DNA from: Mansonella perstans
Lineage: Eukaryota; Nematoda; Chromadorea; Rhabditida; Onchocercidae
Reading direction: 5' to 3'
NCBI GenBank assembly: GCA_037074765.1
Contig: JBAMDO010000010.1
Span: 1-64,000, forward strand
DNA length: 64,000 nucleotides
A program made the translations under genes and the position numbers. This document shows, one piece after another, positions 17,797 through 31,758 of the stretch (the first letter of the stretch is position 1; every line of letters starts with the position of its first letter). The notes under the pieces were generated by a model. That model was not told where the DNA came from, made no database searches, and saw only the letters and a list, made by a program, of their open reading frames with translations.

Positions 17797-20224
17797 CCAT
17801 AGGTGTGGTGTTCAGGTCTGTTCATTGAAGTCTATGAAATGAGTATGCTTTTAAAATTAGCTTATTTTAGTACTAAATGAACAGAATCATTATTTCATCG
17901 TCATGGAAATTGTTCATGAGAATGTATTAATTTTTATTTAAACTTTTGTGTTAGCATTTCGCATCTTTTTCCAAATTTTCGCCAGTCCATGTATTTTCAG
18001 CATATTTTGAAATTCGTTTTCTAAAGTCACTATAATATTCTTATCTTCGTTCTTGGTACTTGTTTCAATCGAAATAGTATCGTTTTTTCCGGGCACAACT
18101 GTTCGTTCGCTTTGTGAATCCGAATGATTTTTGATACATTGGAACTATTAGATACGAAAAATTTATCCTTAAAAAATCGATATGTGAAAAAGGGATGCTA
18201 TTTTTTTCACCCTTTTTCGACTCTTTGTTAATTTACGATCTCTGTGTCTTCGTTCACTACATTGACGGATGTTGTGCGTTGCGTTGTTTTCATATTATTG
18301 CTATTTCTTTTACCTCATATATTATTATATTCAATTGAATTAATCCTTTATAAATTTAAAAGATTACGAAATCATTTTTGGATAACAAAAAATAATATAA
18401 TGTTTAAATCGTTTAGATAGCGAAAGCAATTTGTTTCGAAGTCGTCATGATTTTTTTCTCTCATTTAGCTGAAAATATGTGAGTTCCAAAAGCTTTGTTT
18501 TGTAGATTTTATTTTTTCATACATGCCTAAAATTCAAATTTGGAAATGTTGCTTTGAATTGTTTAAAAATTTGCAAAGTTTGGCAACGTAATTCTCACAT
18601 AATGCTTCTTATCTAATGATTATTTTATTTACCACGTGGTAAATTTTTATTTACCGTGTGGATCTGTATGCTTGTTATATGAAAAATTGAATACGCCGTG
18701 CAGATTGTATGAAATAATTTATCGTTTGTATTGTGATGTGTATTGTCATCGTATTCATCAAAAGCTACCGTCCATTTAGAGTATGCATATGTTCAGTTTT
18801 TCAACTTCTTGCAGTTAACGGAACGATTTAATGGTTATAACTTTCACTAATTCTAGATGACTGATCTATAGCTGTTCGTATGTCTCGCGAATTGAAATGT
18901 TGTTGATCCTTTACAAGCATCATACGCTAAGCCGTCACAAACATGAATGATCGAACTAACAGATTGGAAGTGTATTGTACCACTCCCTGTTTCAAAAATT
19001 GTGAAGTTTACTTCATGTAATGGCCGTAATGGTTGCTTAAAATGATTACCTTTGGGACATCTGGAAAAGTAGAATATAAATTGACGACGGTCGCTTATTC
19101 TTGATCTGAACTAATTTTTTCAGTTGCACTGATTGTTGCGCAACCCTCAGTATATATCGGTTCAATGTCCTGAATAAAGTTTCTGGAAGAACATTTGATT
19201 CATAGCTTGAGTTACACTTGTATTTTAAGGCGAAACTATAGGCAGGCAAGAGGAGAACACTTGCTAAGCATATATATAAGTTGTGAATATCTGGAAAACA
19301 AATCTAAAAATTGTTGTATTTTAAAAGAGAAAAATAGTAAAAAATTTATTTTTTGAGCACTTAACACACACTGTTATCTTTTGAAATAACAGGAAAAAGT
19401 TTTGGAGCAAATATTTTGATGCTTCAATAAAATCTCCTATTGTAAATAGGAGATTTTATAAAAAGTAAATCTTCGTTATACGTGGACTGGGTTGAAGAAC
19501 ATTTGGTAAATTGAATAGAACAGCATCAGTGGAAGCAGATACTGTACAAAAACGTCTCCTGGGTAAAGATGTTCGATACGAAATTTCATAATGTGAATTT
19601 TCTAAACTTGACCACCAAATCAATGCTGAAAAATTTCTGCAAACATTAAGGGAATTCCCATGTACGTATAATATTACGAAAACAATTTCAAATAGCTTCA
19701 ATTCCCGAACTCATTGAATCAGTTGCCTCTTCAAGTTACATAACAAGAGTTGGAGAAGAATGTTTGGTAGAACTATGTGGGAGTGCTATTTATATTTATC
19801 ATCAAATAATTATATTTATATTTATCATCAAATAATGGCCCTTTTTGCAGCAATTATTCTCAACGAGAGACTACAGAAATTACATTTAAATGCATATATC
19901 ATAAACCTTTAGGCTTATTTCTGTTTATTTACACTTCTGAAGTTACCTTATCAAATGCACTTTCAAAAAAAAAAAATTTTCCAACAAAAAAGTTTTTAGA
20001 AAAAGCCTTTATGCGGATGATTGTTTGCAGTACTTCGTTTTTTTTTTTCAATCAGCATGCTAATATTTATTATTATTATTTATTTTGGATTCTTGACTTA
20101 TTTTAGATGAAACTAATTCTAAAATCTTGGCACTAAAATTATAATTTATATATTAATGGAAATGAATTTGTGAAAACAATGTAAAATTTTCCTAGTTTTA
20201 TTCACACGCTTTCTTAGATTAATT
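17797..20224. other. Downstream region of NAMPT copy B with deletion junction
   Basis: The region matches copy A 6557-7663 up to about 18893 and then jumps to the equivalent of copy A 9928 onward. It keeps the AATAAA, the perfect hairpin and the coding-like remnant described for copy A, but no MTRFR exon. Confidence 0.85.
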
Positions 20225-20437
20225 TAAAAAAAGAGTTTTGCTGAAATTCCTATCAATAGCTTGTTTCAATAAATTTCATTCGTGTAATTAGTTATATGAA
20301 TAAAAGAAAAGAAGGAGTGCGAAAACAAAAATTGTGCAATATTCAGCACTTTTTCTTTGGTGCCTTTCGAGTAATTTTACAATGACAAAAGAGTTGGTTT
20401 ATTGCCTTAATAAATTATTGTAAAATGAATTTGGGTA
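20225..20437. repeat. Tandem duplication, truncated third copy
   Basis: About 210 bases match the start of copies A and B. Homology ends at about 20432-20437, exactly where the RFK exon begins in the other copies; the acceptor bases are changed and unique sequence follows. This marks the right edge of the array. At four single-base indels where A and B disagree, this copy agrees with B. Confidence 0.9.
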
Positions 20438-22846
20438 GATTTTTTAAAATATTATTTGGAAGTAGAATTATATGTTATGTATGGATAAATCAATACACAT
20501 ATGTTTTATTACATATTAATATATTAGTTATTCATTATATTCGAATGCCCAGTTGATCAAAAGTCATTAATATTAATATATCATTAATTATGGCAGAGAA
20601 GTTTTCCTTTCGCATCTTTCAAAATTCATTAATGATTTTGGAAAATTAGTTTCCACCGAATCTATGCAAAAACTAATGGTGGTATTTCGATGATGGTCGG
20701 TCGTATCATAAATTTTTTTTTTTGATTCTGCTGATGCTAATTTTATATTAATTAATTAGATTATAGATAATGTGAAGTGAGAAATTGTAAATAAAATTAC
20801 TTTTTTTAAACTTTATCAAATATCAATTCCGAATGTAACTGATTCACTATCTGATGGGTGAACAAACTAATTACATTTTTGATGAAATATGACCAATAAG
20901 TAAAAATTTCAAGTAAATGTCTCCCACTCCGTTGATGAGACTGTAATTTAATGATCCGGAATGCCAGCCTTCAAGAACTTTTTAATTCGCAGTGATGATG
21001 ATAATTTGAAGTGCATAACATGGAGAACTTTGTGTCAATTATTTTCGAAATTTTAGTTTCAGTTATGAATAATATGACTCATAAAATATGTAATTCCTTC
21101 TACATACAAAAAACTGTAAATCAAAAACTTGAAAAGTTTGAAACTGCAGAAAAATGATAAAGAAATGGTGCAATCATCACATGTAATGGTCATTCTTTTC
21201 ATGCAAAAGATCTGTGTGAAAATGATACTAAATGTGGCGGTTACTTGAAGATTTATATATAGAGTGTAATGGAAAGGGTTTGTTTACATGACTGGATAGA
21301 CTGAATGGAGAGGTGATACTTCCCCTGACGATGAAGGAAGAGGGAAGAAAAATGAACGATTTGAAAAGCATGATATAAAATCGAAAATGTTGAGTAAAAA
21401 AAAAAGGAACAAAGGAAAAAACAAAAATATTAATACGAAGAATTTTACATCTTACCTAAAAAAAATAATGTAAAACGTTAACACTTCTCAAAAAATCCAA
21501 CCATTCTGACTATTTTACTTCGAAATATTATATGGTCAAGCAACAGTATCGAAAACAAATAATGAATAATTCCGTTTCACTCCAGAATCACACATTTAAA
21601 AATTATTAAAATGCATGCTTTGAGATAATTATGATTAGATCATATCACTATTAAGTAAAATACTTGTTAAGTTACAATAATGAGATAGCTTTCGGCAATG
21701 AGGAACACAAAAATGAAAAAGGACAGACTAAGATACATGAATAAAACGCTGGAAATTACATGAAAAATGGACAAATAGAAAATAAAAAAAAAGAACAATG
21801 CAACGGTTTATGGTACAATATATTTCAACATTATACAATTTTTAAAAATGATCTAAAATGTGCACATTACTGTATTCCATACAAATGTATTATGCGGATT
21901 TAAAACGGAAAATGCTTCTTATCTGAACTAGTACAATAAATTAAAGGATAATGCGGAACTATCAGGCAGGAAAAAACTGAGACAAACTATAAAATCTATG
22001 AACTTCTCAAACCAAAGAATAAAAACGGAAGAAAACAATAATAGAAAATAATCACCTTTCAACCAATAGCTAGCAGTATCAGCAGTGGCCTAAGAACTCA
22101 GAGCTCTAAATAATAAGCCACAAACAGGAACCAATTTTAGCCAAACCAATTCGCACTTTTCGCAGAAAATTTTAAAGCGATGGAAAACCAGAACTTACTT
22201 TCAACTTTCTTCAGTGACAGTCATTCAGCTTGAAAAGTTCCTAACCGTCAAGATAACGTTAAAGAGTTACTGAATCACGACCCCCTAATGTACAGTGTTT
22301 ATCGTTCAGTCACGATTTCCTGAGTTCAATAAAACATGTATTCTCAAGCGATCCGGTTTAGTATCAGAAAACGAAAAATCTCTGGAAACGTCCCACCAAA
22401 ATAACTACATTTGTGGAAAAATGGAAAACAAAGACTGTAACGTCAAAATGAGTTACTTGAAGAATGCTTGAAAATAAAGCCATAAACTACCCGAACATTC
22501 CTCAACTCAGGAAATTGAGACCAAAGGCTAATGCTACTGCTACATGAGAATATTGTAAAACCGCTAAACTGCTAAAATTACGCATTACAGCAAGAATAAA
22601 AGCTTCTTTTTAGTCCCCATGCTTAACATTATCAAAATCAGTCAAATTGCTTTTCAAAAACAACCTAAATCGATTCCAAGATCTGAAGACCAGTGGCAAC
22701 AAACAAAACCTGAATCCATTTAAAATGGCAGATCTGAAATTTGAGGAACAACTGAGATCCTTTTCCACTGTGAAATAGAATACAATAAATAAGTAAGTTA
22801 TTGAGGAAAACATCACACAATCCTTATTTTATACATGTGAAAAATT
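20438..22846. other. Unique intergenic sequence right of the duplication
   Basis: About 2.4 kb of AT-rich single-copy sequence with A-runs near 21397-21425 and 21783. It lies downstream of the 3' end of the minus-strand membrane-protein gene and may include its 3' UTR. I find no exon with supporting splice sites on either strand. Confidence 0.5.
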
Positions 22847-25800
22847 TTAAAAAGCAGATTTCACAAAAATCTTGTGGCACAAAAACTGCCTACTGATATC
22901 ACATGGATGACTAGTGTGCTTTGGCAGCCACGTTGCATCAATCACTGTGGAAAAATTACCTGACCACCATCCAGGAAAAATTTTGCCATTCGAGTCATTT
23001 CTATCTGAAAACAGAATTTTGATGAACTGCGTACTTGGTGAACTGACTATCAGAAAGACCAGTATCAAAAAAATTTTTCCGCACATAATGGCGCAGTTCA
23101 AATAAAACTGCAGCAGGACTTTTACTGAATAACATAAACCAGTTATGCAACAAAAGATAATTTTAAGTTACCTGATGAGGTGTCTCCCCGCAAGTTATTT
23201 GAAACCACTTTTTCGAATTCTGGAAGTACTCAAGTTTCAGAACACAATAAAAAAAGGCAAATGGTAGTTTTAGAATAAACGTGTTTGCGATAATTTCGTA
23301 CTTCTGCATTACGATCTACTTAATGGACGTGAGCTATAAATAAAAATGGAAGTTTTACCACTTTCAGGGCTTTTATAGGCGGCCTGAATGGCCTGTTATT
23401 GCAGTTGGTTTCACGGAGACACACTCGGCTTGAATTGGTAGCTGTTGAATTACTTATAAACCTTGGGCAGCACTGTCCAGCCTAAATGGAACTTTTCAGA
23501 TTGTAAACCTTCTCATCCTCAATTTATGTACAGATCACGAATAAAAAGTGCAGACCTTTCGTTGCGATAGGTTTGCCTTCTCAGGTTGACTTATCCTCAT
23601 TAATGGCAAAACTACAGCTTCAGTATCAGTGCTTTTCATAGGAGACAAGAAGCCAGCCGCGTGTAGTCTGAATTGATCAACTGGCTCACACAAACTGCAA
23701 TCAAAATATTATATACAGTATATAACAGATAAAAAACTACTTTCAAATTGTAAAATTAAAATAAATGAGAATTAATCAACAGCAATCGAAGAGATACAGT
23801 GACAACTTCCTTTCCGAAGATCCTACTGATCTTTTATAAAACACTAATTAATCGAAGTGATAGTGTCGCTTTTCTACCAGTAAAACCTAAAAATCTGATT
23901 CTTTTTTTAACCTATTCCTCTCTGAGTATATATCACATGTTCCAATTCTATCTGAATAATAAAGTTTAACGCACCTGCTTTCTAGTGGCCCATTAGCTTG
24001 TTCAGGGATGGTATAATGTGAAGCTATAAAAACATGATTCCTGGAAATGTCATCGCTTGGACTAATATGCAATGGAGTTGATGTAAGCAATGAAAAACCA
24101 TCATCAATGAAGCCTGCAGCCATATTCTGGAAGTAAAAAAGTGATGTTATTCAATTTCATATTTCACTTGTAAATATTCTGATGCATTGTATGATTCAAA
24201 TAAGATAAAAACAGCGGAAATTTTACAGTACAGAACTATCACACAGCGCAGGATGAGAAGAAAGAAATGCTTCATTGATCACTTCAACTCATTTAGGACT
24301 CAGCTGCAAAAACGCTGCGGCTTCGAAAGGAATGTCATTCATGAGCCGCATTTGTTTCTCGGAATACCACATGAAAGAGCAACAAACCATTTCGTTTTTA
24401 AACCCTTTACTCGGTGTTTCCACTACCCCATATGAAACAGCGGAGTCCATTACGCCGTCATCAATTTCTTCATCAAGTGATGACCTGAAACAGAGGCAAA
24501 ATTTTGGATTTTGAGGAAACGCGACTATTCTTTTCCTTCAGCATTCTATTAGAAGACTATTTAGAGCAAAATAAAATATAACGCAATAAGGTACCCAATA
24601 CACTAGGGATATTCCGTACTTACCATGCAGCACACGCTCACAAATAACTTAATTCTTTGGAAATGGATGTTCAAAACCCATACGCAAGAGAAAGTCTGGT
24701 TGAGTGACTTTTCTTTGCCATTATGTCTACTCTATTATCAAATTATGACTAAGGCATTGCGGTACACGTCATTTAACTTCGCAACTTCTTCAGGACCATG
24801 CTAACTGAATTACAAAGAACGACGGGCTGACCGAAAGGAAGAATCTTTGAAAGAAGTAGAGGGTATCGCTCCGTTTAATGCATCGTCCGCCATATTGATA
24901 GGCGTTTCATTTTCCGGTACACTTGTTCCACTAAATCTATACTCTGTAAAAACAGAACCACTTTCAAATTTGATTTATGAATCAGAAATCGAAAAAATGA
25001 AAAAAAATTACTGGTAGTAGTTTGCCGTGAACAAGATTCCTCGTGCAGAAATATTTTGTTTTCATCAGTTTTGCTTAGTCAAATGAAGGATAGGAACCTC
25101 AACATCATTAATGATATATCAGAAGAATTATCTGATTTAATATTGCTGATGTTTGCAATCTTGCGACTATATTACAATTCTGTATTCAACATATAGACAA
25201 AGAACATATCTCTTTTTTCAACATTATACATCGAAGAACACATCCTTAAATCTAATGCTCTGGTAATTGCTCGTTCTCATCAGTTGCTTACCTTTTAAGG
25301 GATACATTTATACCATGCCCTGACCTCATGTTTCGTGCTTCCTTGTTCGTTAGTATCATTTAAGTTTACCCAATAAACAGAACTGCCAGACTTTCAATGC
25401 AATATGTCAAACGTCGACAACTTTATGCTGGACATGGCTGAACATCAGCTCACCGAAGAAGACTTATAATATTTGCTTTTTTCTAACCGCTTTTTTTAAT
25501 CGACTAACATCAGTTTAGCTCTCGGTGGACCTTATGTTTTTATCAAAATTTAAAATTTTTACCAACAGCTTTGCCGGGATCCGATAAGCGGAATTTCGAT
25601 GGAGGCGAACAATTCTCTGGTGGACAGAAGGCATCGCTAAACGCAGACACATGGAGAAAAGATCTAAAATTTCAAAGATGAAACCATAACTATGCGTAAA
25701 ACTTAACTGCAATCATTTCAGAAGAAACGACAAGATATAGAATGCTAAACCCACAAGGTTTGATTTCAATGTATATTTTTAGCTTTCTGAAGTCACTAGA

Positions 25801-28474
25801 AATTCTTTCATCATTTCTATATTGTCTTGAGTTCCTCGAAAACTGAACTATTTTTACATTTTACACCCATATTTTTAGCTGTTATTTTGTGACAACAATA
25901 AAACTTGCTTCAATGGTGAATGTGAGGATGGTGAGTTTGTATTCGGTGAATTTCTCCTTGTTGGGGTCTTTAACGTAGGGGCAGTGTCAGAAATAGTGAC
26001 CTGAAATCATAAAATGATACTAGATAAGGTTACTGTAATTTTTAACTGCAATTTTAACGACTCAAAATAATAGTTCTCTTTATGTTTAATGCATTGCATA
26101 TTACGCCATACCATACGTAGATATTTTCTATAAATCATAAAAACAAGAATTCTGCGCCTGTTCCCAAAATTCAATATTCACTGAAAGCGAAAAAAATTTC
26201 ACAGCTTACTGATTTCGAGGGAGGTGAACCAAATATCGATGAACCTAAACCAGAGTCAGCGAAGCTCGTAGAACGTCTTGAACGTTTCCGTTCCGGCGTT
26301 GTTAACACACTGCTTTTAGATGGCCATTGAAAATGACCTTTATATGTTACACTTGTCCGACTGGCACCCTCCCTTTCCATTGCTTTCATTGTTTGATCAT
26401 CAACCTGGATTATGGCAAAAAGGATGCAGAAATTAAAACAGTCAAGCTTTTTTAATGCATCGTATTTTCAATAATATATGCTCAAGCTATTTTTGTTCTC
26501 ATCCCCTATAACTGTTTATGGTCAGATTGCGGTAGTAGATTTAAATTTTACTGAAAAATGAGCAGATGTATAAGGAAAATCCACACTGAAAAATGTTCTT
26601 GAATAATGTATGAATAGATAGAAGTGAAACTCTTCTTCCTACAACTTCATTTAATCATTTAAGTGCTAAATTTTCCCAACCTACCACAAATGTGTTTTGA
26701 TATGACATAATGTTACCACACTTTTAATTATAATTGCAGCCATCGGTTACAATATGAAAAAAGAGTACAACTTTTCATCTGCTCAAATGCAACTTCCCAG
26801 TGGATTCCGTAAATGACTGGTTTTTAAGTTCTAGAATTAATGATAAACAATGATCAAGTCTACGGATGAGCGTTTTGGGCGTTTAGAAGAAAGCATAATC
26901 CAATCGTTAACTTCAATGGAGTCATCAATACCTTCATTTACTAATCCAGTTCTAGAATTACGCCTACTTCCGGATCTCCACAGATCAGGCAGAAAACCCG
27001 GAATGTACCCGCCAGGACATCCCCTTTAAATTCAAATCTGCCTGCAGCCAACATTGCTCAGTAAGGATTAGGTAAAGCGCGGCCCTCGGCGTATTTGCTA
27101 TGAAAATTTTTCTATCGCATTGAGAGAAAACTCTGGTGAGAAGAGAAGGTGGATTATATTCTTTTAAGTTATGTAAAAAATTACCTGAATTCGGATGGAT
27201 GAAATGTTTTAAAAAGTATAGAATGTTAGGATAGAATGCAAATTAATTGAAATTTTAAAATAAGATTTGCTGAAGCATCAAATATTGCAGTTCTTCATAT
27301 CATTTAATTTGGTAAAACGACATCAACAGAAAAGTTTACAATAACAGTTTTCTTTTTTTTTTTTTAGTTTTTTTTTTTTTTCCTTTATATTAAAAAAGCA
27401 ATATAAAGTTAACTTCAACATTCACGAGTAATTTCCATAATGTCTTTATAACTCCGTCTTTTTCCTCCTCTTTTCTTCCTTTAACCTCTTTACTACTTAT
27501 CGGTCATTCTTTCCCCTATCATTTCATCCGCTATTTATACTCTAAAAGTTCTACTTTTGGCTAAAATTTCGATTCCCACTATACTCAGTCCTTTCTAAAC
27601 TATATTTATGCAAAAATATCAAGGATAATTTCGAGATTTTGATTAAGTATGCTAAAGGTAAGGTAAGGTTAGGTAAGGTAAAATTTCTCTTTGATTTATC
27701 AGTTATAGAAATTTCCTGAATTGGGCCAATTTATCAAACAAACATATTACCAAGATGGAATTTTTCATTAATTCATTAAGCTATCAATATTATATGCTCA
27801 AAAAGGTGTGAAAAATGGGATTAAGAAACTGAATTAAATGAACCGTTTAAGTTGGTGCAGTTTATTCGATTTTGGTAGAGACTATTATAGAAATGATTAA
27901 ATCATCACCATTCCCTATATCATTGTACTCATTCTATCTCTTTCTGTCCTCAGGTCTCATTTGAATATACTTCTTAATATGTCAAGAAATTAATCATCTA
28001 ATTATTTTTACAAAATAACATCAGAATTAGAAGAAGAAAAACGAAAAAGAAAGAGTAAAAATTGCAAGAGTTAATGATAAATTTTTGCTATAATATCATA
28101 CAATCATTCGGATTCATTTCAAAATTGGTCCATTCTTGGAAATTTTCCCCAGTGATTTGAATTATTCCTAATAATTCAGCTTAATATATCTAATTCAACT
28201 TCATTATCGCCGTTAACAATTATCATCGAGAACAAATTCATCCGCAAATAGAAGTAGTATAACAAGTTATTGTGGTAATAATTATTAACAATAAATTTTT
28301 TCTTTCCATAAATTTTCAAAAAAAAGAAAGACGGTTTATTTTAGATTTTTGAAAACGGTTTGTTTTAGATTTTTGAAAAGAAAAATTTCTTTAACATTCG
28401 TAAGAATTGATACTTACCATTTGGACCTTTATGTTTGGTGGTAATGATCGATTCCCGACATCAATATTCCTCAT
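22847..28474 (-). CDS. Unrecognised Ser/Thr-Pro-rich protein with one C-terminal membrane segment (13 exons, ~488 aa)
   Basis: Candidate exons from 5' to 3': 28474-28418, 26404-26210, 26000-25909, 25663-25563, 25337-25292, 25073-25012, 24943-24814, 24484-24411, 24113-23975, 23694-23556, 23481-23359, 23219-23172, 23107-22847. All phases join without a stop. The N-terminal ~330 residues are disordered-looking, with many SP/TP sites and basic clusters (TTPERKRSRRSTSF, GSPPSKS, KTPTRRNSPNTNSPSS), as in substrates of proline-directed kinases. A hydrophobic run (KIFLILVFLIVSS) about 75 residues from the end is a likely membrane anchor. The ~60-residue tail has an NFS sequon and two cysteines. Exon 3 needs a GC donor, and exon 5 has a weak acceptor. 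The locus may instead be two cistrons: the exon at 24484 can read on to a TGA at 24289-24291, and an ATG at 24123 sits three bases after TTACTTCCAG. I do not recognise the family. Confidence 0.55.
24121..24136 (-). promoter_or_regulatory. Alternative trans-splice acceptor and start inside the membrane-protein locus
   Basis: On the minus strand TTTTTTACTTCCAG is followed three bases later by ATG (24123-24121). This would give a separate 239-residue protein that contains the membrane segment, 165 bp after a possible upstream stop at 24289. That spacing suits a nematode operon. Confidence 0.35.
28331..28380. repeat. Short direct repeat (2 x ~24 bp)
   Basis: Two near-identical copies of a unit of the form ACGGTTTRTTTTAGATTTTTGAAA stand head to tail. 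They lie in intron 1 of the membrane-protein gene, just after its first exon. Confidence 0.8.
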
Positions 28475-31413
28475 GTTTTAATGATGACACAATGCTATTA
28501 ACGCAATGGTTGGGAGCTGTTAATAGTGGTCGATCGAGTGGTCGAGGTCACGTTGACCCTCTTCCTCTCTGCTGATCGATTTTTCCGGGATTGTTTTTTG
28601 ACTTTTTCTTGTTTTCCGACATGAGATTTTCTTGTTAAGAGTTATGGCTCTCCATAATTATCGCTTGATTTTGTATCCATTGTCCCTGACATGAATCCAT
28701 CTAACATTACGATGCTGCATTAATGAAAACCTCCTTCAACAGTGTTCCGACACTTTTAAGTGAATAACCTTTGACCTTGATAGGATTATTTTAAGGATAC
28801 AACTGTAAAATTCAATGCAGTGGTACATATGGTTCGATGACTATGCACTCTTTTCTATATCCTTCTCTCATACCATCAAATAAATAAAAATTTTTAGAAG
28901 GAAAAAAACAAAAAAAAAAATTTTGACACTATTGAGAGATGCGAAAATTGCAAATTAATAAGCTAGTAAGCTTATCCTAGGCTTGAACCTAAATTTTATC
29001 GAGTATACAACACTGCTCTTCAATAATTGCAATCACAAGCCGAGAAATTAAGACTATTCAAATTGCACCTTTTTAAGATCACTGCATTTATTTTTTCATC
29101 CTGAAATATTAGAAACTGACAATATTTAATGTTATATTAAATTAACATTACTGTTTTTACATATCTTCAATTTCAATAATTTAAATATACAAAATTGAAG
29201 TGATATTCCTTTATGTGAGCAAAAAATCATAAAATTATTGCGTAAATCAAGAAAGAATTTCGAAGTTTCAAGCTTTGAAGAGTTACATGAGGAATCAGAA
29301 AAACTAATCTAAACAACAGCAATCAACTTTAAATATTTGTAATTTAATCTTTTTTGTGCACTGATAAATGTCTTTTACCAATTCATACTTCCCGTAGTAA
29401 AATATCTCCTGCGAACGAAGTCCTGTAGTTGAAGTATTTGTGAGGGCACAAACTTTTTGTAGTTTACTCACTTTCGATAGGAGGACTTTGTGTTGATGCT
29501 TGTCTGAGCCTTAAATCGGACTTGGGTTGATAAAACTTTATAGCCAAGTTCTAATCTAATACAAAATAAGGACAATCAAAATGAATGAAACAATGGGAAG
29601 AATTAATCAAGAGCGCTTTAGCCAAAATGATGGAAAAAAAAGGAAAAAAGTAAAGAAGAAAGGGAAGCCATCGAAGGATGACGTAAAAGATTGATGACAG
29701 AGAATCCAGCTTTTGGGTGGATGCCACCCTTTATAGCGGAGATATGTTGTTTGGCTTACAACATTTTAACATAACTTTTGGACATTAAGCAGAGGATGAC
29801 TGTTTTAACTTTTCTTGACAATCACAAATAGGATGTTAAAGACCAAAGGTTACAATATTCTGACATCAATTAGCTTGGTTATAAGCAAGAGTTCCTTACA
29901 ATATATCGAAGATTTATAATTTTGAACGAAGGATTCATCAAATCATTTGTTTCATACGCATTTTAATTTGATAAAATTGCTACTAGAAGGTTGCATTGTG
30001 ACTTGTCAATTTTCTGACATTCCTGACTGAAGAAGAAGATTGCCCCTTAGGAGTTATAGTGTTAGGAGCACTGCATTTATTCTTGTGGTTAATAGAGCAG
30101 TTTCTCATTCTCTGTTTTCTGATAAATAGAGTTGTACAATTTCCATGGTGATAACTATTACTTCTCCTTCAATGGAAATTTTAATACTTGATGGACAAAA
30201 AATGGATCTAACTGAATCAATTTTTCATTGCAGGTATTCATACTTTGCTTCGAGCAGTCTTAGTTGATTTCCAATTGCGTTCCATGATTCCTGCATGACA
30301 ATTACTCTCCTCTCACTCGTTACCCCGGAAGTTAGCGGAATCTTTGCATGTGTTTCTGTGGTAATCTAACATCGAAAAAGCCGCATAGATCTTGCCATTC
30401 TTGTATCCTACGTTGCATGCAGTTTTCATGAGTACTGTTGTAAGATCGGTGATATGTTATTGATCGAGAACAATTCGATCAAACGAGAATATCCGTATTG
30501 AGCATACTATTAATGATCTAATGATAATAATATGAATCATGCAAGAATAAATATATAAACTAATTCGTTTGCTTTTGTTAGAATTTTTTCTCACAAAAAC
30601 CTCCTCAAATATTATTTTAGTTCAGTGATCCATCTAAAATACATTCGTCTATTAACAGATCTGTAAGAATTCCATTAAGTAAATAGTACTGTCTTCGTTT
30701 ATTCGTCAGATACTGCTTTCAAACTGTTTAAAGAACACATCTCTTCATTATTTGTTTTCTTTGTAATCAACAAATTTAAAACTGTTTGTTGATAATTGGG
30801 TTGAAATTTTCAAAATGGGAATGATAAATAGACGAAATCAATATCCGGAATGAAACGCACAATTTAGAACATTACTTTATTTGTCAGTGTAGCGTACAAA
30901 AGCAACCCATCACCTTTTTCACTTAAAAATGAAAACATGTAAACGTGCATGGAAAAAATTGCTCATCAGAGAAGTCATTCTCCAACAGAAGAAATAAGTT
31001 TGCTTCTATGCGTGGACTTCTGGAAAGCATCACAAAAATTAGCCAACTAAATGGAATGTCTCATGCAGTGAGACAGTTAGGATCCATTGAAGCAGTCATG
31101 TAAAAATATAACTATCATTCCAAATTCATCTGAATAGTTATCTGTTAATTTATGCAATAACTAAAGTATATTATTTTATTTCTGGGAATCTGTCGTTCCA
31201 CAAGGTTTTCCAAAAAAAACGCATCAATTAATAGAAATTTCTCCGAGCAAACATTTTGAATGAAAATGCTTTTAGTTATAAAAGCATCTAATATTAAAGG
31301 AAACACAACAGCAGTGACTTTAAACAAGCATGAAAATATGAAATCAAAGGAAAAAACGATCACAAAAAATTAAGATACAAGTGGAAAGGTTTCTATATTT
31401 CTTTAATTTTGAC
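28475..31413. other. Intergenic, about 2.9 kb
   Basis: This AT-rich sequence lies between the 5' end of the minus-strand membrane-protein gene and the 3' end of BET1. It should contain the promoter of the former. I find no exon with good splice context and no RNA gene. Confidence 0.5.
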
Positions 31414-31758
31414 CTAACGAATTAAATAGTAAATTATTAAAAAAACGAATAATGCAAATAATATAAGATAAAATGTCAAGTTTTTGCCACCAGCTTTAGC
31501 AACTCGATTCAATTTCCGCATCGTTGAGCCTAGCAAACCTTTCGATGCATCGAAATCTGTTTCCATTTCATTTAACAAACGATTCTGTTCCCGTACATCA
31601 TCACCAATTGCTATTGTTATCTTCTTTAATGCAGCCACCTTTCCGGATAGCTTCTCAACCAACGCATCATTACGACGTTCCATAAATGTTTCATCGTTAT
31701 TTTCACCCATCATATTTACACCATTACCGCTTCCGCGATATGTCATACTAGGTATCAT
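31414..31758 (-). CDS. BET1: BET1-like Qc-SNARE, single exon, 114 aa
   Basis: BET1 is a SNARE of ER-to-Golgi transport vesicles. The 114-residue product (human BET1 is 118) has a short polar N terminus and a SNARE coiled coil from about residue 27 to 85. This contains the zero-layer region DDVREQNRLLNEMETDFD, then a family-typical GLLGSTMRKLNRVAKAG. It ends in a C-terminal membrane anchor (LTFYLILFALFVFLIIYYLIR), as in tail-anchored SNAREs. The start at 31758 lies 10 bases after a GATTCAG acceptor; a second Met at residue 5 is possible. RPN1 lies 1.04 kb upstream in the same orientation, so the two may form an operon. The open frame on the opposite strand is an antisense shadow. Confidence 0.9.
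   Translation of the reverse strand: MIPSMTYRGSGNGVNMMGENNDETFMERRNDALVEKLSGKVAALKKITIAIGDDVREQNRLLNEMETDFDASKGLLGSTMRKLNRVAKAGGKNLTFYLILFALFVFLIIYYLIR

Noticed and set aside
27653..27683. Telomere-like GGTAAGGT repeats
   Set aside because: The nematode telomere unit is TTAGGC; this is a short GGTAA/GGTTA simple repeat.
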